Numbered from the stretch's first letter, positions 23,853-37,467 are shown. The stretch: DNA of 64,000 nucleotides from Batkoa obscura (GCA_030770535.1 JASVEC010000011.1:1178001-1242000), one strand, 5' to 3'. Notes: generated by a model from the letters alone, not told the origin. Translations and numbers: made by a program.

Positions 23853-26800
23853 TTACTGTTTTGGCTTTAATCCTGAAATAAAGTTATCCAAATCAAACTC
23901 TTCTTCATACTGCTTCTCATCCCATAATTTTTCTAAACCTTCAAGGACCTTAGCTCCAGGTACGCCTGTGTTGGTGCTTTCCTGGTTTGGTTCATCTTTA
24001 ATTTCCAATGGGTTAGTAGTAGGAGCAGAGAAAAGATCAAACAGTTGATTAGTGTTCATAGATCCCAGGCCAGAATTCTGTTGATTTACAACTGAGTTGG
24101 CTATGTTAAGTTTGAATCTTTGTAGCCCCATAATCTTTTCTTCCAAAGTATCTCTAGTAATAAGTCGGTAAACATTAACTACTTTTTTTTGTCCGATTCT
24201 ATGTGCACGATCCATAGCTTGCATATCTTTCATTGGATTCCAATCATGCTCAACAAATATTACAGTATCAGCACCTGTTAAATTTAAACCTAAACCGCCA
24301 ACGTGGGTAGTAAGAAGTAATAGATCAATCGAAGGATCTTGATTAAACTCCACAACTATATTATGTCTTTTAGAAGCTTCTATTCCACCATCTATCTTAA
24401 GGTAAGTTACATTCGGTAGGTGTCTATGCAATAAATCTTTTTCAACTAGCTCCAACATAACTTTATGTTGGAAAAATATCAATGCACGATGTTGTGAAAC
24501 TGCCCCTGAAACAATTTGTTCTTCGGTATTTTCACCCTGTAAGCCGATCCCACAGTCGTTTAATAGTTGCCTATGATTAGTTGTAAATGAGTTAAATTTA
24601 AAAGATATGATAGATTTACTTTAAAGCCAATAATTTTGGTGCATGTACTAAATCATGCAAATGTGAAATATCACCCACTTTGGACATGATGTTATTATAT
24701 TGTGGGTGCTTAGGAGTCAAGGCCAACAATGGATGATTACAAAGTTTACGAATATATTGTAATGCTTGGAAAATATGTGTCTTTTTCTCTGGTTGATTCC
24801 CTTCATTTTGGCCATCGTCAATAACAGAAACACTTCCTTGGTTTTGGCTCTTTGAAAAGTCATCATAAAGTTGTTTTTGAACCTCACCAAGATCACAATA
24901 ATAATCTTGAATAATTTTAGGTGGAAGATCATCCAAAACGTCTTCTTTAAGGCGTCGAAGTAAGAAAGGCAAAACCTGTTTATGAAGCGCTTCAAGTGCT
25001 AAAGCGCCTGCTTCTTGCTCTTTTGATGAGCTTTTTGCTTCTCTAGAAGCCAAAATAGGCTTGGAATACATTTCATTAAAAGATTTCTCAGTGCCCAAAA
25101 ATCCTGGCATTAAGAAATCAAATAAAGACCATAATTCTAGTACGTTGTTTTGAATAGGGGTACCAGACAAAATCAAACGGTGATTTGCCTTTATTTGTTT
25201 AATAGCTTTGGTAATTTTGGTTTTACCATTCTTAATAATATGGCCTTCATCTAAAATACAATAATTCCAATGATACTTTGATAATTCCTCAATATCATTA
25301 CGTATGATCTCATAAGACATTATAACAACATCGCGCTGTGGAATTAAGTGTGCAATTCTTCTTCTTTCAAATAAAACACCACTATAGCACAATGGCCTAA
25401 GGTTTGTAGTATATGTGTTAATTTCGTGATACCAATGTGGAATTAGAGTTGTTGGGCAAATTACTAAAGAAGGTAGGTGGTTTTGATCTGGATTATTGGT
25501 CTTTTTAAATAAAGCCGCTCTTGTATATTGATCACTTGCTAACATACAGATCGATTGGAGTGTTTTTCCTAAACCCATATCATCACAAAGTATTCCATGA
25601 AGCTGATAACGATTTAAAAACGCAAGCCAATTAACACCTTCTTGCTGATAACTTCGAAGCTCAGCATTGATTTTGATTGGTATATTAAAAGACTCAAGTT
25701 GTTTAGCATCTAGTAGTTGGTTTATGAACCTTCTTTCAGACGAACGTTGTTCTATAAGTTCAATAGGGAAATCCTCGGGGTCCGGCATTCCAGATTCTAG
25801 TGGAATCAAATTGATTAAAAGAGCAAAGCAGTTTGAAGCAACAAGTCTAACATGATCATCATTATCACTCATGCGCCCTAAAATAGGAACAACTAGGAAT
25901 ATCACATAAGGTAAAATTTTAGTCTCTAATGTTTGCACAGTAAAATAAATAGCTTCGGCAAACCCTTGTCTATTTATGACATTTGAATGGTCCATCAAAA
26001 GCGGAAGGCCAGTAGAAACAAGAGCTTGCATGCACGGGGATAAAAGAACATCACATAGCACTGAAAAACATTTTGCAGCCATATGGCGAATAACAGAATA
26101 GGGACTTTGTAAGCACCTTAAAACCCAAGGGATAGTAGGCCTAATTTCTTCTAATAGAGAAGCATCTAAATAATGTACGATTGTTGACAAAATATGAAGA
26201 CCGTCTACTATATCTTCAGCTAAGTCAAGATCCCTTTCTAAAGTATCATAAAATACATCTTTATCACTTTCCATCAAACTTTGGAGTCTTGAAAACATGA
26301 GCTCCCAAAGCTTTGGGACTTTTTCAAAGAGTTTAGGGCCGAAGCTCTTACAAAATTGTTCAAGACAAAGCTCAGATCCTCTTCTTACAAATTTAGAATC
26401 AAGGCTGTTATTAGGATCGGATTGTCCTATATTAATACATGGCCTACCTCTTCCCCTCACAATTGGGCCTTGTACAACTGAAAGCGAATAGATTTCTTCT
26501 TTTGTAAGATTATCTCGCACACGTGGAGTAACTGAAGTGTCTGAGCAAATGAATGTGCATAAATTACGTACTATTTTATTAGTTGGGTTGATTTTAGGGT
26601 TGATAGTTGATAAAAGGTAAATTAATCTACTTAAGCCAATAGAAGAGCGTATTTGTAATTCCTGGTTTGGTTCTTTTTTAATTGAATTCATCATAGATGT
26701 AATAATGGGGGAAAGTTTAGGTGGAAGTATTTCTAAAGTGGTTACGGCGCAAGAGATAGCGGATGTCACTTGTGTTTTTATTCCAAAAACAAAATCTTCG

Positions 26801-29537
26801 TACGCGCCCATGGCAATCAACACTCTCTTCTTTCTATCTTCTAAGTTGCTTATTGAGTTTTTATTAGCAGAAAGGATAATTTGATCATATATTTGTGTTA
26901 CAAAGTATCTACAAACATCAATTGTAAAATTGTTTTGAGCTTCCCCTTCAACATAGCTAGGAAGAGCAGGTATAATAGAAGGATCAACACCTCCTTCCAT
27001 TGTTGCAGTATTCAAAAGTGCAAGCAGCTCAGAACGAAGCTGTCTTAAATGTGGAATACATTCAATTAGCGTAATTTTATTACTGAGCTCAAGTTGATCT
27101 ACAAGCATCTTGGATAGTGATTCTTTGATAGGAGAGCCATTTACAATAGTTTGATTTTCTATAAACCATTCTTCAATTATTGCTGCAGATAAATGCTGAT
27201 GCATCCCCCAAGCTGATTGTATGTAGAATCCCAAAGAGCCATCAAATAATAAAGCAATTTCATCTGTTGGAAGTACTTTCATTAATGTACCTAAAGCTTT
27301 AGCACCACGTAAACGATTAAGTAATACTTTATCTTTAGAAATCAAGGCAAAATCCTGAGAAAGCATCCCGGAATCAACATTATGGGTTGACCCAGGTCCC
27401 TGTTTATCGCCGAGGTTCGATCCTGGTTTTGGAAGGAATATAAGATTTAAGTCAATTTGAGTGCCTAATGGCGTCATTAAAATAAGGAACCATTTTGGAA
27501 CGCAATCTCTAATAATCGGATAAAATGACGTTGGATTAAGCTTAATTTTTTCCATAATCATTCTCCATAAAACTTCAGATTGATCCAATGTTTTTTCTTT
27601 TTCTTCAAACAAAATGTTTTGAAACACAAGTTTGAAAACACGATCATCGACCCATCCACAATCTTGGTCCGCATCAAGGAAAAGTTGAAGAGTATCCAAA
27701 ACTGCCAATCTAACTGAAGAAATCGTATGTCTGAAAAATGGGAAAAGCACTGGAACTAAATTGGCCAAGGCAAATGTGTTATTTTCTTTAGCTAAATCTT
27801 GGAATGATTGAAGGATTTTTGGATAAGAAAAGAGGCGAGCTAAAAGATCCATAACGCTACTAGTTGAAGCAGATAAATCATCTTTTGCGTCTTTCAAATT
27901 TAACCATAATATAGTAGCGACTTTAATTGCTTTATCTGGCATCAAATTTACAAACTGTTCAGTTACTGGTAAAATCGAAGCTGCGGAAACCCCTCTAACA
28001 TCATCATCCCCATCATCCAAACAAAATATGATTGCGTCTATTGTTACCTTTAACAAGGGTTCAACAAGATCAGTTCGGACTGCAATTAAATATTTTAGTC
28101 CTAATAAGCCAGCATGCCTAGATTCCCACTGGGTAATGGATAATTCATCTTGTGCATTCGTTTTATTTAAATCTTGGCCTTGGGCTACAAGGTTTAAAAG
28201 CCCAGTTTGTGTTTTAAATACAAGCTCTGGTGGGAGATATTGAATTAAAGTTCCAAGGGTTTGGGAACAAGTTTCTCTAACAGGTGCTACAACGGAATCT
28301 GAAACGAAATCCCCAAAACGGTCAAGAGCAAAGACACATAATAACCTAATACAAACGTCTTCCAACCATTCCTCGTGCAATATGTCATTTTTGTCTTTAG
28401 ATAACCCCGCGATTTTCCCTGCATCATTTCCATGATATTTTAAGATCTCACGAAGCCCGATAGCAGCACCATGACGTACAACCCAGTTAGGGTCAAATAA
28501 ATCTATGCACAAAGTTTCACAGAATTCTTCAAATGGCCACTCTCTTGGATCCTCTACAATTTCCATAGAAACTTTTGATTCTACTATAACTTTACCATTA
28601 TTAATATCATTACCAGCGTTCGAGGAAGTTTGCTTAATCTGGGAATCAACAGTTGCACGTTTTTGGGGGGCTTGAATGCGTTTTCTCGATTCAAGTATTT
28701 TATCTTTAGCTTCTTTTTTATTTTTTCTCTTCAATCGGTTTCTTTCACGTGCACTTAATGCTGACATGTCTATTTCTTCTTTTGGAGAAGGAGCTCTAGG
28801 TGGTTGAATTTCAGCTTTAACTGTTGTATCAATGTCATCCAAAAAGTCGTCTATTTGAAAGTGAGAAAACGTAAAACTATAATATTATTTACTAACCTTC
28901 TATAAAATCTGATCCAATTCCTAGGTTCTTTTTTAAATTTTTCTTTAAATGTTCCATACGTTCATTTGGAGCTAGGTTGGACATATCTAAGTCATATTCC
29001 TTTTATGTTTTTAGTTATTTAATTACAAATGTTAAAAATAAAATACGATTCCAGCTGAAGCAAGTAATTTCTTTCCTTTTTTCATCACATTTAATATATC
29101 AAACTCTTTGAATGTTAAAACGGATTTTGTAACTGCTTCTGGAGGAGGCATATCTATTTAAAATGTTATAAACCATTTGATAATTCATAATAGATCAAAC
29201 CTTCTATTTTGACATCAGGATCCCAAGTTGAAGCATTTTTAGCAATTGCCCCAATCGCTTGTCCTGCAGCAATTCTAGTTTCCCAAGTTGAAGATCTTAA
29301 ATGAACAGATACCTTGAATTATTAGCTTAAAATTTATAAACAATTATGATCCTACCCTTCCTAATAAATTTTTCAACTCTCCCGGATGCTGTTTCATAAT
29401 ATCTCCCAACTGATTAGCCGCAGTTGTTCTGACACCAGAGGCAGAACCAGTATCAAGCAACAGGATTAAGCGTTCCAGTCTTTAATTATGATTAGACATA
29501 TCAAATATCAAATATTTATAAACTACCTTGAAGCCAT
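23853..29537 (-). CDS. MOT1: Mot1/BTAF1, Snf2-family remover of TBP from DNA
   Basis: Seven exons: 29537-29527 (only 11 nt), 29479-29356, 29312-29201, 29153-29047, 28999-28897, 28850-24620 and 24570-23853. They total 5406 nt, or 1801 residues (yeast protein 1867). Mot1 uses ATP to strip TATA-binding protein from promoters in the nucleus. The N-terminus MASRLERLILLLDTGS is a family signature. HEAT repeats fill roughly the first 1150 residues. The Snf2 ATPase follows: Walker A DDMGLGKT, Walker B DEGH, then motif III SGTPIQNN, and the helicase C lobe with GGLGLNLTGADTVIF and MQAMDRAHRIGQ. The C-terminal LWDEKQYEEEFDLDNFI matches the conserved Mot1 tail. The tiny first coding exon is needed to supply the conserved start. 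All six introns keep phase. Confidence 0.97.
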
Positions 29538-30937
29538 TTCTCAATTCTTGATTAAATATAAGTGTTTTAAGTAATAACAAGAGTTAACTAAAGTTTGAGT
29601 AGTAAAACGAAATAAACTAAAGTAGTGTTTTGTTTTAATATTGTATTTGATGTCCTAGAATAAGGGGTCCTAAGTAGTAGTAGTACTACCCGCTATGTAT
29701 AGGGGTTTTAAGATTTTATCATTTTTCGCCTTTTATACTTATTGATGAGGAAACAATGTCTCTTTGAGTACTGACCTACCCTTATTCGCTCTCTAGAACT
29801 TAGCTTTCATTTAAATTAAGTTCCTCCTTTTTGATTGGATTATAAGGCTTATGCAGCAAATAAAGAATAAAGAAATCATTTTAATTCAAAGCTAAGCCAA
29901 TTAAATATGTTTCTATTTCATGGAATAATTTAATAACTAGTAAATACATCTGTTAGAACTTTGTTAATGGCCTAATTAGCTGTTTATTTAAGAGTAATAT
30001 TTTGCTAAACTTTAATTTTTGGCTAAAAAAGCCATATAAATAAATAACTAGATCTAAAAATCATCGCAAATTAAGTCGCAATAGAGCTACAGCAGCTATA
30101 TTGCTAACAAAACTCAACCTTACAGCTAAATTTCACTTTCCTGTATAAGTAACAACATCAGAAAGTACCTTTAGATTTATCTACTGTTAACAGTTTACTA
30201 CCCTTAAAAGTGCTTGAATGTTTGTCAAGTCTGATTTTCAAAGCTTATGGTAATATATTACGGATTGGCTGTTAATTATTAATATATAAGTCAATAAACC
30301 GACTTGAAAATTTATAAACTTTTGAGAATAAATGTAAGTGTTTATGGCAAATAGTATACATAAATTTTTAAGCCACAATATGATTAATGATGAATGTTTT
30401 AATATATTGAAAACACTAGCAACTATTGTGAACCAAGTTTCATCCATCAAATACAATATAATACAGAGTTTTATTATAAGACTTGTTTGAAGTTTCAATA
30501 GTTAGTTTTTTACTTGAATTTCAAGTTTAATTTTTGGGAATTTTTTGTTTAGCACAAAATTTTATTCTCAAAATTATACCATAGCAAATATTGGTTCTAA
30601 AGATACAATATATAAACAATACCTCACCGAAAGGTGCTCAGATATAAAGCTAATAGTAGGTTGGTATATATTATATGGTAGGTAGTAGCAAATTCATGCA
30701 TCTATGAGTTGTAAATATTACTCTAGGAAGTATTTATCTCAAAACCCTCATATAATTTACTAAATAAATTTAACCACTTTAGTTATCAAATGGGTATTTA
30801 TTAATTTGACATAAAGTTGAAACATTTTGTTTGATTGGTTGAAGTTTAGCAATAGTTATTTTCGCTAATATTAAAGTACAAAATATTCATATCTTTAATC
30901 TTTATTATTAGACAATCTCATTAATCCTATCAATTCA
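29538..30937. other. Divergent intergenic region between MOT1 and PRPP synthetase
   Basis: About 1.4 kb. A minus-strand open stretch of ~86 codons (30238-30498) contains DETWF but matches no family I can name and is probably chance or residue of decayed DNA. A CT/AG-mixed stretch at 29640-29830 is less A+T-rich. No MITE or RNA gene was seen. Confidence 0.5.
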
Positions 30938-31993
30938 ATGTCTTCCAACTCGATTAAAATCTTTGCTGGTAACTCACACCCGGAATTAGCAAACCTCATT
31001 GCAAAGTTAGTTTACCACTAATTTTTTAATAAAAATTAAAATTTATTTTATAGACGCATTGGTGTGCAAGTAGCAAAATCTAATGTACGCAAGTTTTCAA
31101 ACCAAGAAACTTCAGTAACCATTGGTGAGTCGGTACGTGATGAAGACGTTTTTATTATTCAATCTGGATGTGGTGAGATCAATGATAATCTTATGGAACT
31201 CTTGATTATGATTAACGCTTGTAAAACGGCCTCTGCTCGTCGTATCACAGCCGTCATTCCTTGTTTCCCTTATGCAAGACAAGATAAAAAGGATAAATCC
31301 CGCGCACCTATATCTGCAAAGCTCATTGCTAATATGCTTACTGTTGCTGGGGCTAACCACGTAATTACTATGGACCTTCATGCTTCCCAAATCCAAGGTT
31401 TTTTTAACATCCCTGTTGATAACCTTTATGCTGAACCTTCAACTCTTAAATACATTAGAGAAAACATTCCTGAGTGGAAAAATGCCATTATTGTATCCCC
31501 AGATGCTGGTGGTGCTAAAAGGTATAATAATATTTAATTATCTATACAAAATATAATTTTTGATAGAGCTACTGCCATTGCTGATCGTTTAGACTTAGAT
31601 TTCGCCCTTATCCATAAGGAGCGTAAGAAGGCTAACGAGGTATCTCGTATGGTTTTGGTTGGAGATGTTAAAGATAAGATTGCTATTCTCGTTGACGATA
31701 TGGCAGATACTTGTGGTACTTTAGGATTGGCAGCCAAAACTCTAGTTGAAAATGGAGCTAAAGAAGTTTATGCCATTGTAACCCATGGTATATTATCTGG
31801 AAAAGCAATCAAGGTAATTAACGATTCAATGTTGACTAAAGTAGTAGTTACCAATACTATTCCACATGAGGATAAATTAGAGATTTGTCCTAAACTTGAT
31901 TTTATTGATATTTCTGCTACTTTGGCTGAGGCTATTCGTCGTACTCACAATGGAGAGTCCATCTCTTACCTCTTCTCTCATGTACCAGAATAA
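30938..31993 (+). CDS. PRS: Ribose-phosphate pyrophosphokinase (PRPP synthetase)
   Basis: Three exons: 30938-31005, 31054-31521 and 31567-31993 (963 nt, 320 residues, typical length). It makes PRPP from ribose-5-phosphate and ATP for purine, pyrimidine, His, Trp and NAD synthesis in the cytosol. The catalytic flexible-loop region is [19 protein letters not shown]. The divalent-metal site is [12 protein letters not shown], and the ribose-phosphate/PRPP loop is [11 protein letters not shown]. The N-terminus [13 protein letters not shown] is canonical. The insertion seen in some yeast Prs1/Prs5 paralogs is absent, so this is the short catalytic type. The exact yeast orthologue number is not assignable. 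Confidence 0.95.
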
Positions 31994-33405
31994 TTGATCT
32001 TATTTCATTTACATTATTGTTTATAGATATAAAATACTAAAATTAATCGATATTATTATTTGAATGTATGCTTAAATTAATCAGATGGGCTAATTAAATG
32101 TTATCTCTGGGTGTATTTATGATTAGTTTAAGTTCCAATAGGTAGTAAGTTAATTAAATAATCTATTGTATTATTGAACTATAATTTTGTTATATGGATT
32201 AGATTCGTTAAAAACTAGCATCATACATTCTTCAAATATATTATGTATTTTTCAAGATAAATATTATGTTAAATAGGACAAATAGCAATGTATAATTGTT
32301 AAAAGCTCCTATTTATTCGAAATTCTTGAAAGACCAATGCTGGGTGTCTTATTTGGTCAAGACAAAAATGAGTTCAACAAAATCAAAAAATAATAGTAGG
32401 AAGGCCCTTGAATAAACTGATTTATGGTAATTTGGAAAGTAGTTTGAAGTGAAACTAAGGAAATCATTAGTTGTGGAAACTTATTTTTATAAAATATTGT
32501 TTTATTAATTTGATAATTATGTTATAATGATTATTTAAATTAATTATAACAGTAATTGTATCTTTATAGTTAGTTTGATTATAACTTAGATAATGAATTT
32601 AATTAAATTTGAGCAATTTTACTATCAAAATTAAATATGCTTTTAAATTTATGCACAATTAATTTAATTCATATTTATTTATATTTATTTATATCTATTA
32701 TAAAAGTTTTTGCTTTTTAATTGTAAAAACATTATCTTTACATTTTAATGTCTATATTTAATATTTGTAATATAGAAACATAACTTTTATTATATTTTAT
32801 ATATATAATATTTTAATAAAAATTGCTATATTAGCAAGAATTTTACTAATATAACTCACATTAATAATGTAATTATAATATTAAAATAATTCATTTATTT
32901 ATTTAATAGCAAATCTGAAATATTAGCTATAAAGCAGTCAATAATAAATATTTTTCAACAAAGCTTTATAAAAATATATTTATATTTATATATTATAATT
33001 ACATTATCAATATATGAGTTACATTAGTAAAATAACATAATAATATATTTTTTTTGTTTAAAAATTTTATTAATAGCTCTTTTGCTCAAATAATGCTTAA
33101 AAAATAAAAAAGTGAAAAATAAAAAAACATCTTTTATATAAGGATATCTAAATTGGTTTCAGAATTTAATTAAAAATTAATCTAAATTTTAAGTTTTTAA
33201 TTTACAAGTCTTATATAATTAGTTAAATTTAGAAAGCTTAAAATTAAATAAAAAAATTAATTTAAAAACTTATTTTAATTGTTTTATTCTTTTCAAATAA
33301 TTAAAAAATTTAATTTTATATTTTATATTATATTTACTAAATGTTTAATGGATATATAATATATAATTATATAATTATTTGACTTTACTTTTTATTAAAG
33401 TAAAA
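31994..33405. other. Extremely AT-rich island
   Basis: Almost devoid of G and C over long stretches, with many TAATAT and TTTATA tracts. No conserved gene. It contains one strongly decayed MITE copy at 33043. Confidence 0.7.
33043..33137 (+). repeat. MITE copy 7, transition-decayed
   Basis: It keeps the family skeleton (TTTTTTTGTTTAAAAATTTT, later CTCAAATAATGCTTAAAAAA). Nearly all changes from consensus are G to A or C to T, for example the end CATCCCCA has become CATCTTTTA. Confidence 0.7.
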
Positions 33406-33790
33406 ACAAAATGCAAGCTTTTATAAATATCTATAATAACTCAGAGTTTACGGAATTTTATAATAAAATAGAAGAAAAGAAATAAAAATTAATCAGTAGC
33501 ATTATTATTAACTATAGCTTCAGTATACTATTTTAATGAATATAGAAGTTTTGGAGTTAATATAAATAAAAATCGATATAATTATTTGAAAATAATTAAT
33601 AATAATAAAATACCAATATTACAACTTATTACTAAAAATACAAAAAAATTAATAATGAGCAAATTAAAATTATTATATAATATTTACCTAATAATTGAAC
33701 TATTTTATCAATATTTAATAAAAAAATAATGGTAATAAATATTTATCAGATAATATATATATTAAATAAAAATAAAAATAAAAATAAAAA

Positions 33791-33826
33791 AATGTAAAAA
33801 GTAATGAAGCCAAAAAAACACCCCCA
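33791..33826 (+). repeat. MITE fragment (right end only)
   Basis: It matches the last ~36 bp of the family (GTAATGAAGCCAAAAAAACA then CCCCCA) followed by TA. The left part is replaced by AAATA microsatellite repeats at about 33763-33790. Confidence 0.75.
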
Positions 33827-34305
33827 TATATAGTAAATATTTTAATGATTTAAAGAGTAAAGCAGTAGCTAAGTTAACATTTTTTAAATATATACTAAGT
33901 GATTTTAAAAATCCAGCAAAAACAGATTTATGTAATATGTGTCCTAATATGCAGTTGGAAAAAAATTATCTGAAAATAAAATAAATACGGCAATGAAAAA
34001 TAAAGCAAAGGTAAAGTCTTTTAATAAAGAAGAAAAGTTATACAAATTACATGAATTTTATATTAATACTTGAAAAAAAACATATTTAATAAAACTATTA
34101 AAAAATTAAATAATAAAAGTTGTACAATATTTTTAGACTTTAAACAAAATATAAAAATAAAACCAGGTTTAATAAATTTAGATAATTATAATAAACAAGC
34201 TATATCAGTATTAAAGTTTGGTATTTTATATTTAAAAAATAATAAAACAGCAAGTAAAATTTATTTTGATTATTTATCTGAAATATTAAATCATGATTCA
34301 GCATA

Positions 34306-34406
34306 TGGGGATGTTTTTTTTGATTTTGTTACTTTTTCTATTTTTTAAGTGCTATTTGAGCGGAAAACGTGTTAGTAAATTTCTTAAACAAAAAAATACA
34401 TCCTCA
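34306..34406 (-). repeat. MITE copy 9, well preserved, inside the transposase relic
   Basis: 101 bp with ends TGGGGATG and CATCCTCA, TA on both sides. Although it sits in the same AT island as the decayed copy 7, it keeps its G and C bases, so it arrived later. Confidence 0.88.
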
Positions 34407-34991
34407 TATGTTTTTTAGTTTAGCCACCTTTTTTAAATATAATATTATCAATTTAATATAAACTTTTCAACTCTGAAAATAACAGATAAGCTGTTGAATG
34501 TCTTCCAAAAATCTAATGAATATCTTTCTCATATTGCGTTTCAACATTGTACTCAATGGCCGTTTTTTCTTTTTTCTATATACACCTAAAAATGAGGTAT
34601 TTAGAAGGTTAAATATTGTCATTAGATTTTTTTTTAAAATAGAGACACTAAGCAATAATCAAGAATATACTGATATACGAAAGATATTTAGAAGTAAAAA
34701 ATAATTGGAAGCTATAAAACTTAATAAACTTATTTAAATACGTTTAAACATATAACAATTGAACTTTCAATTTAGTGACTGATATGATAAATTTCAATTT
34801 GTTATATATTATCTAATATTTAATATTTAACTATGAAACTCAATGTTATTATACGTTCTACTAACAACTATACTTTAACACATTTATAGACAGAAGCATA
34901 TTAACAAACTATTGTCTAACTAACTAAATATTAATCCAATAAAAATCAACTCAAACAAGTTGAAAATCTTACATAATTAACACGATTCAAT

Positions 34992-37044
34992 TTAATTTTT
35001 ACTTAACTCATATAAATCCAATAAAAATTGATCTTGTAAAATAACATGAGTTGAACCCAATAAAGCAGTGTCCTTTTCCTTAATAAATGCCTCATTAAAT
35101 TTGTTAATTAATTTGACTTCTGATAAAGTAACACCACCTAGTATAAATGTTATTGTTTTTTTATGTCCTTTTTCTTTAGTTTGTAAAATTGAAGGTGGGT
35201 TTAAATAGGGGAATTCGGAAAAACTGAGAGTGTTATTATACAAATTTAATAATATAGATTTTAAGTGCAAGGTATCACAATTAATAGATTGTTCTTCTTT
35301 TAATAATTTAAAATTGATGATCTCATCAATTTTACCTTCAATAGGTCCCATATGCCAATCTTTAATTTTAATTATACTTTCATCCTCTGTTGATTCCTAT
35401 AACAAAAGAACATAATTGTTACTATAAACATAATAAAATATTAATTAATTAATTAATTACCATTGTCATTGGTCCATTTTTAACATAACTAATATTAGAT
35501 ATTGAATTGGAATAAATGTGATTTTTTATTTCAGATATTATTTCAAGACGATATCGATCATCAAATATAGTTGGATGATTTAACAAATATAAACTTAATA
35601 TTCTTACTTTATCTTTTAATCTTATATTATCTTGAAGTAAAATATCAATTAAATTAGTTAACAATAGATTATGTTGTTCAATTGAATCTTCTTTATTAAT
35701 AGAAGTTAGTCCCTATATACAAGACAAAAGTTGAATGATAGGATTAATATAAGAGAAAAACAATAATAGCAAAACTTACCTTTTGTAATGGAGCTATTAA
35801 ATTTAAACTTCTTTCTTTAAATACATTAATACATTTATCAGTTAATAAAGTATGATTTTTTAATAAATTGGAACTTTGTTTGACTTGAGGTAATTGTTTT
35901 ACTGCATTCTTTAATTCATTTAAATTCTTTTCATCTTCTTTAATTTCTCTATAATAATTTATAAATTTTTATTATTGGTTTATCTGTATTATATATATAT
36001 ATTAAATCTTACCCCGTAATAAATTGTTTTGCTGCTTGATTATTTTTTAATAGTTCATTGTATTGAGTTCTTATATATCTTGCTGCTTCGGTTATGCTTT
36101 TTAGTTTAATTTGTTGATAAACAAGATCATGATGATCTAAGTAGATTTCTTTTAATTCTCCTTTAGTATCTTCAAAGCTATTAGAAATAAATTATTATTA
36201 TTTGATTTATAAATGAGAGTATTGGATAATATTACCTAGGTACTTTATTATCTTCAAAACAAAATACATCTTTTAAATATGGCTCATAATAAAAGTTATA
36301 TAAAAATGGGGGATTTAAATCAAAAGATCGATCTAATAATAATAATATAGGCCTCTCAATATCCGATTCTTTAATATCATTGTCATTATAATATAAATTT
36401 AATTTATTATAAATCATATCAGCTAATAAATTCGTCAATCCAGATTTCTTTTGTTTATTCTCTTGATGATATCGAATAATAGGAAACATATTAAAATTCA
36501 TCAAGAATTGGCAAATATTCTCTGCTATTAAGTCTAATGAATTTATCAACTCTTTATGTCTTGTTAAAGGTGAATATAGGTTTTGAAAAGCTATCTTTTT
36601 ATCCATTAATAAATTTAAAAAATACTTTTCTTCTGGTACAAAATTACAATAAAACTCATTCAATGTCACTATCTTATTTGTTTTATTTAACTGAATTAAC
36701 TTTTCAAACATCTCATCTTTTATTGTATCTAAAAATAATAAATGAAATTGAAAATATTTAGCTATACCATCCACATTAATATCTTTTTTAATTAACTCTA
36801 AATTCTCTATACTTGGATAAATAAAATAAATAGCTTCCATTGTAATAAAACTTTCTCTTTGAATTTCAATGTTTTCTATTAGTGTAATAGCTTCTTCATT
36901 TAACTCTAATAAATTAAATAGACTACTAATCAGTTTTTGACTTTTAAAATCTAATATTAATGTCTTCCATCGTTGTTTGGTTTTAATTCCTCTTATTAAG
37001 TTTAATATCTTCTGTTTGTAATGTAAGCGAATGTCAAAGCTCAT
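34992..37044 (-). CDS. SEC1: Sec1/Munc18 family protein (exocytic SM protein)
   Basis: Five exons: 37044-36236, 36177-36013, 35948-35780, 35712-35461 and 35396-34992 (1800 nt, 599 residues, normal for the family). SM proteins clasp syntaxin and the assembled SNARE bundle to drive vesicle fusion; the Sec1 type acts at the plasma membrane. Family marks are KTLILDFKSQKLISSLF near residue 28, a middle domain with ILLLLDRSFDLNPPFLYNFYY (domain 2), and near the C-terminus ITFILGGVTLSEVKLINKF followed by LGSTHVILQDQFL. The N-terminal arrangement fits Sec1 better than Sly1, Vps45 or Vps33, but assignment to the exocytic branch is by general resemblance. It is transcribed away from EAF7. Confidence 0.88.
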
Positions 37045-37467
37045 TTGAAATTTAGTGAAAATTGCTTATAAAAAACAAAAAAAGTATTTTGATTTATTTT
37101 TATATATTAAAAGTTATTTGGAGCAACTAAATATTATTAAATTAATTGGATTAATTTCGAAAAGTGATATTACCTTTTTAATCACTACAAATTACTATAT
37201 ATAGTAAATTTTCAAAATTGGCTATTGAATTAATTTATTTAAAAATTTTATTATTTTATAATGTAATATTTATATATATTATTATATATTAGGTATTTCT
37301 ATATGTTTTTTTCATTTTTAAGTAAAAGTTGGCAAGCATATTATTAGTTATAACAAAAAATAGAATTTTATAAAAATACTTAATAAAGGCTTAATTTTTA
37401 ACAAATATCTTTGTCTAATATTTTCAAACATCTTATTTAATCAATAAAAACAATAATATCAAATTTA

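Larger units (their letters stand above)
33411..34450 (+). pseudogene. Decayed DDE-type transposase-like gene (DNA transposon relic)
   Basis: Discontinuous open stretches in an AT island. One contains NPAKTDLCNMC (about 33913-33945), a Pro-Lys-Thr-Asp-x-Cys-x2-Cys pattern. Another, with 33-60 codons of good composition, has FLDFKQNIKIKPG and later YFDYLSEILNHDS. The order (KTDxCxxC element, coil, then an Asp-Phe-Lys catalytic-like strand and a HDS end) resembles a transposase-like family I recall from early-diverging fungal genomes. That assignment is from memory and weak. One partial MITE and one whole MITE lie within it, so it is clearly dead. Extent is approximate. Confidence 0.4.

Noticed and set aside
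30238-30498. An 86-codon minus-strand frame with DETWF as a possible transposase fragment
   Set aside because: The single short string is not enough, and the rest is A+T-driven hydrophobic residues without a recognisable motif.
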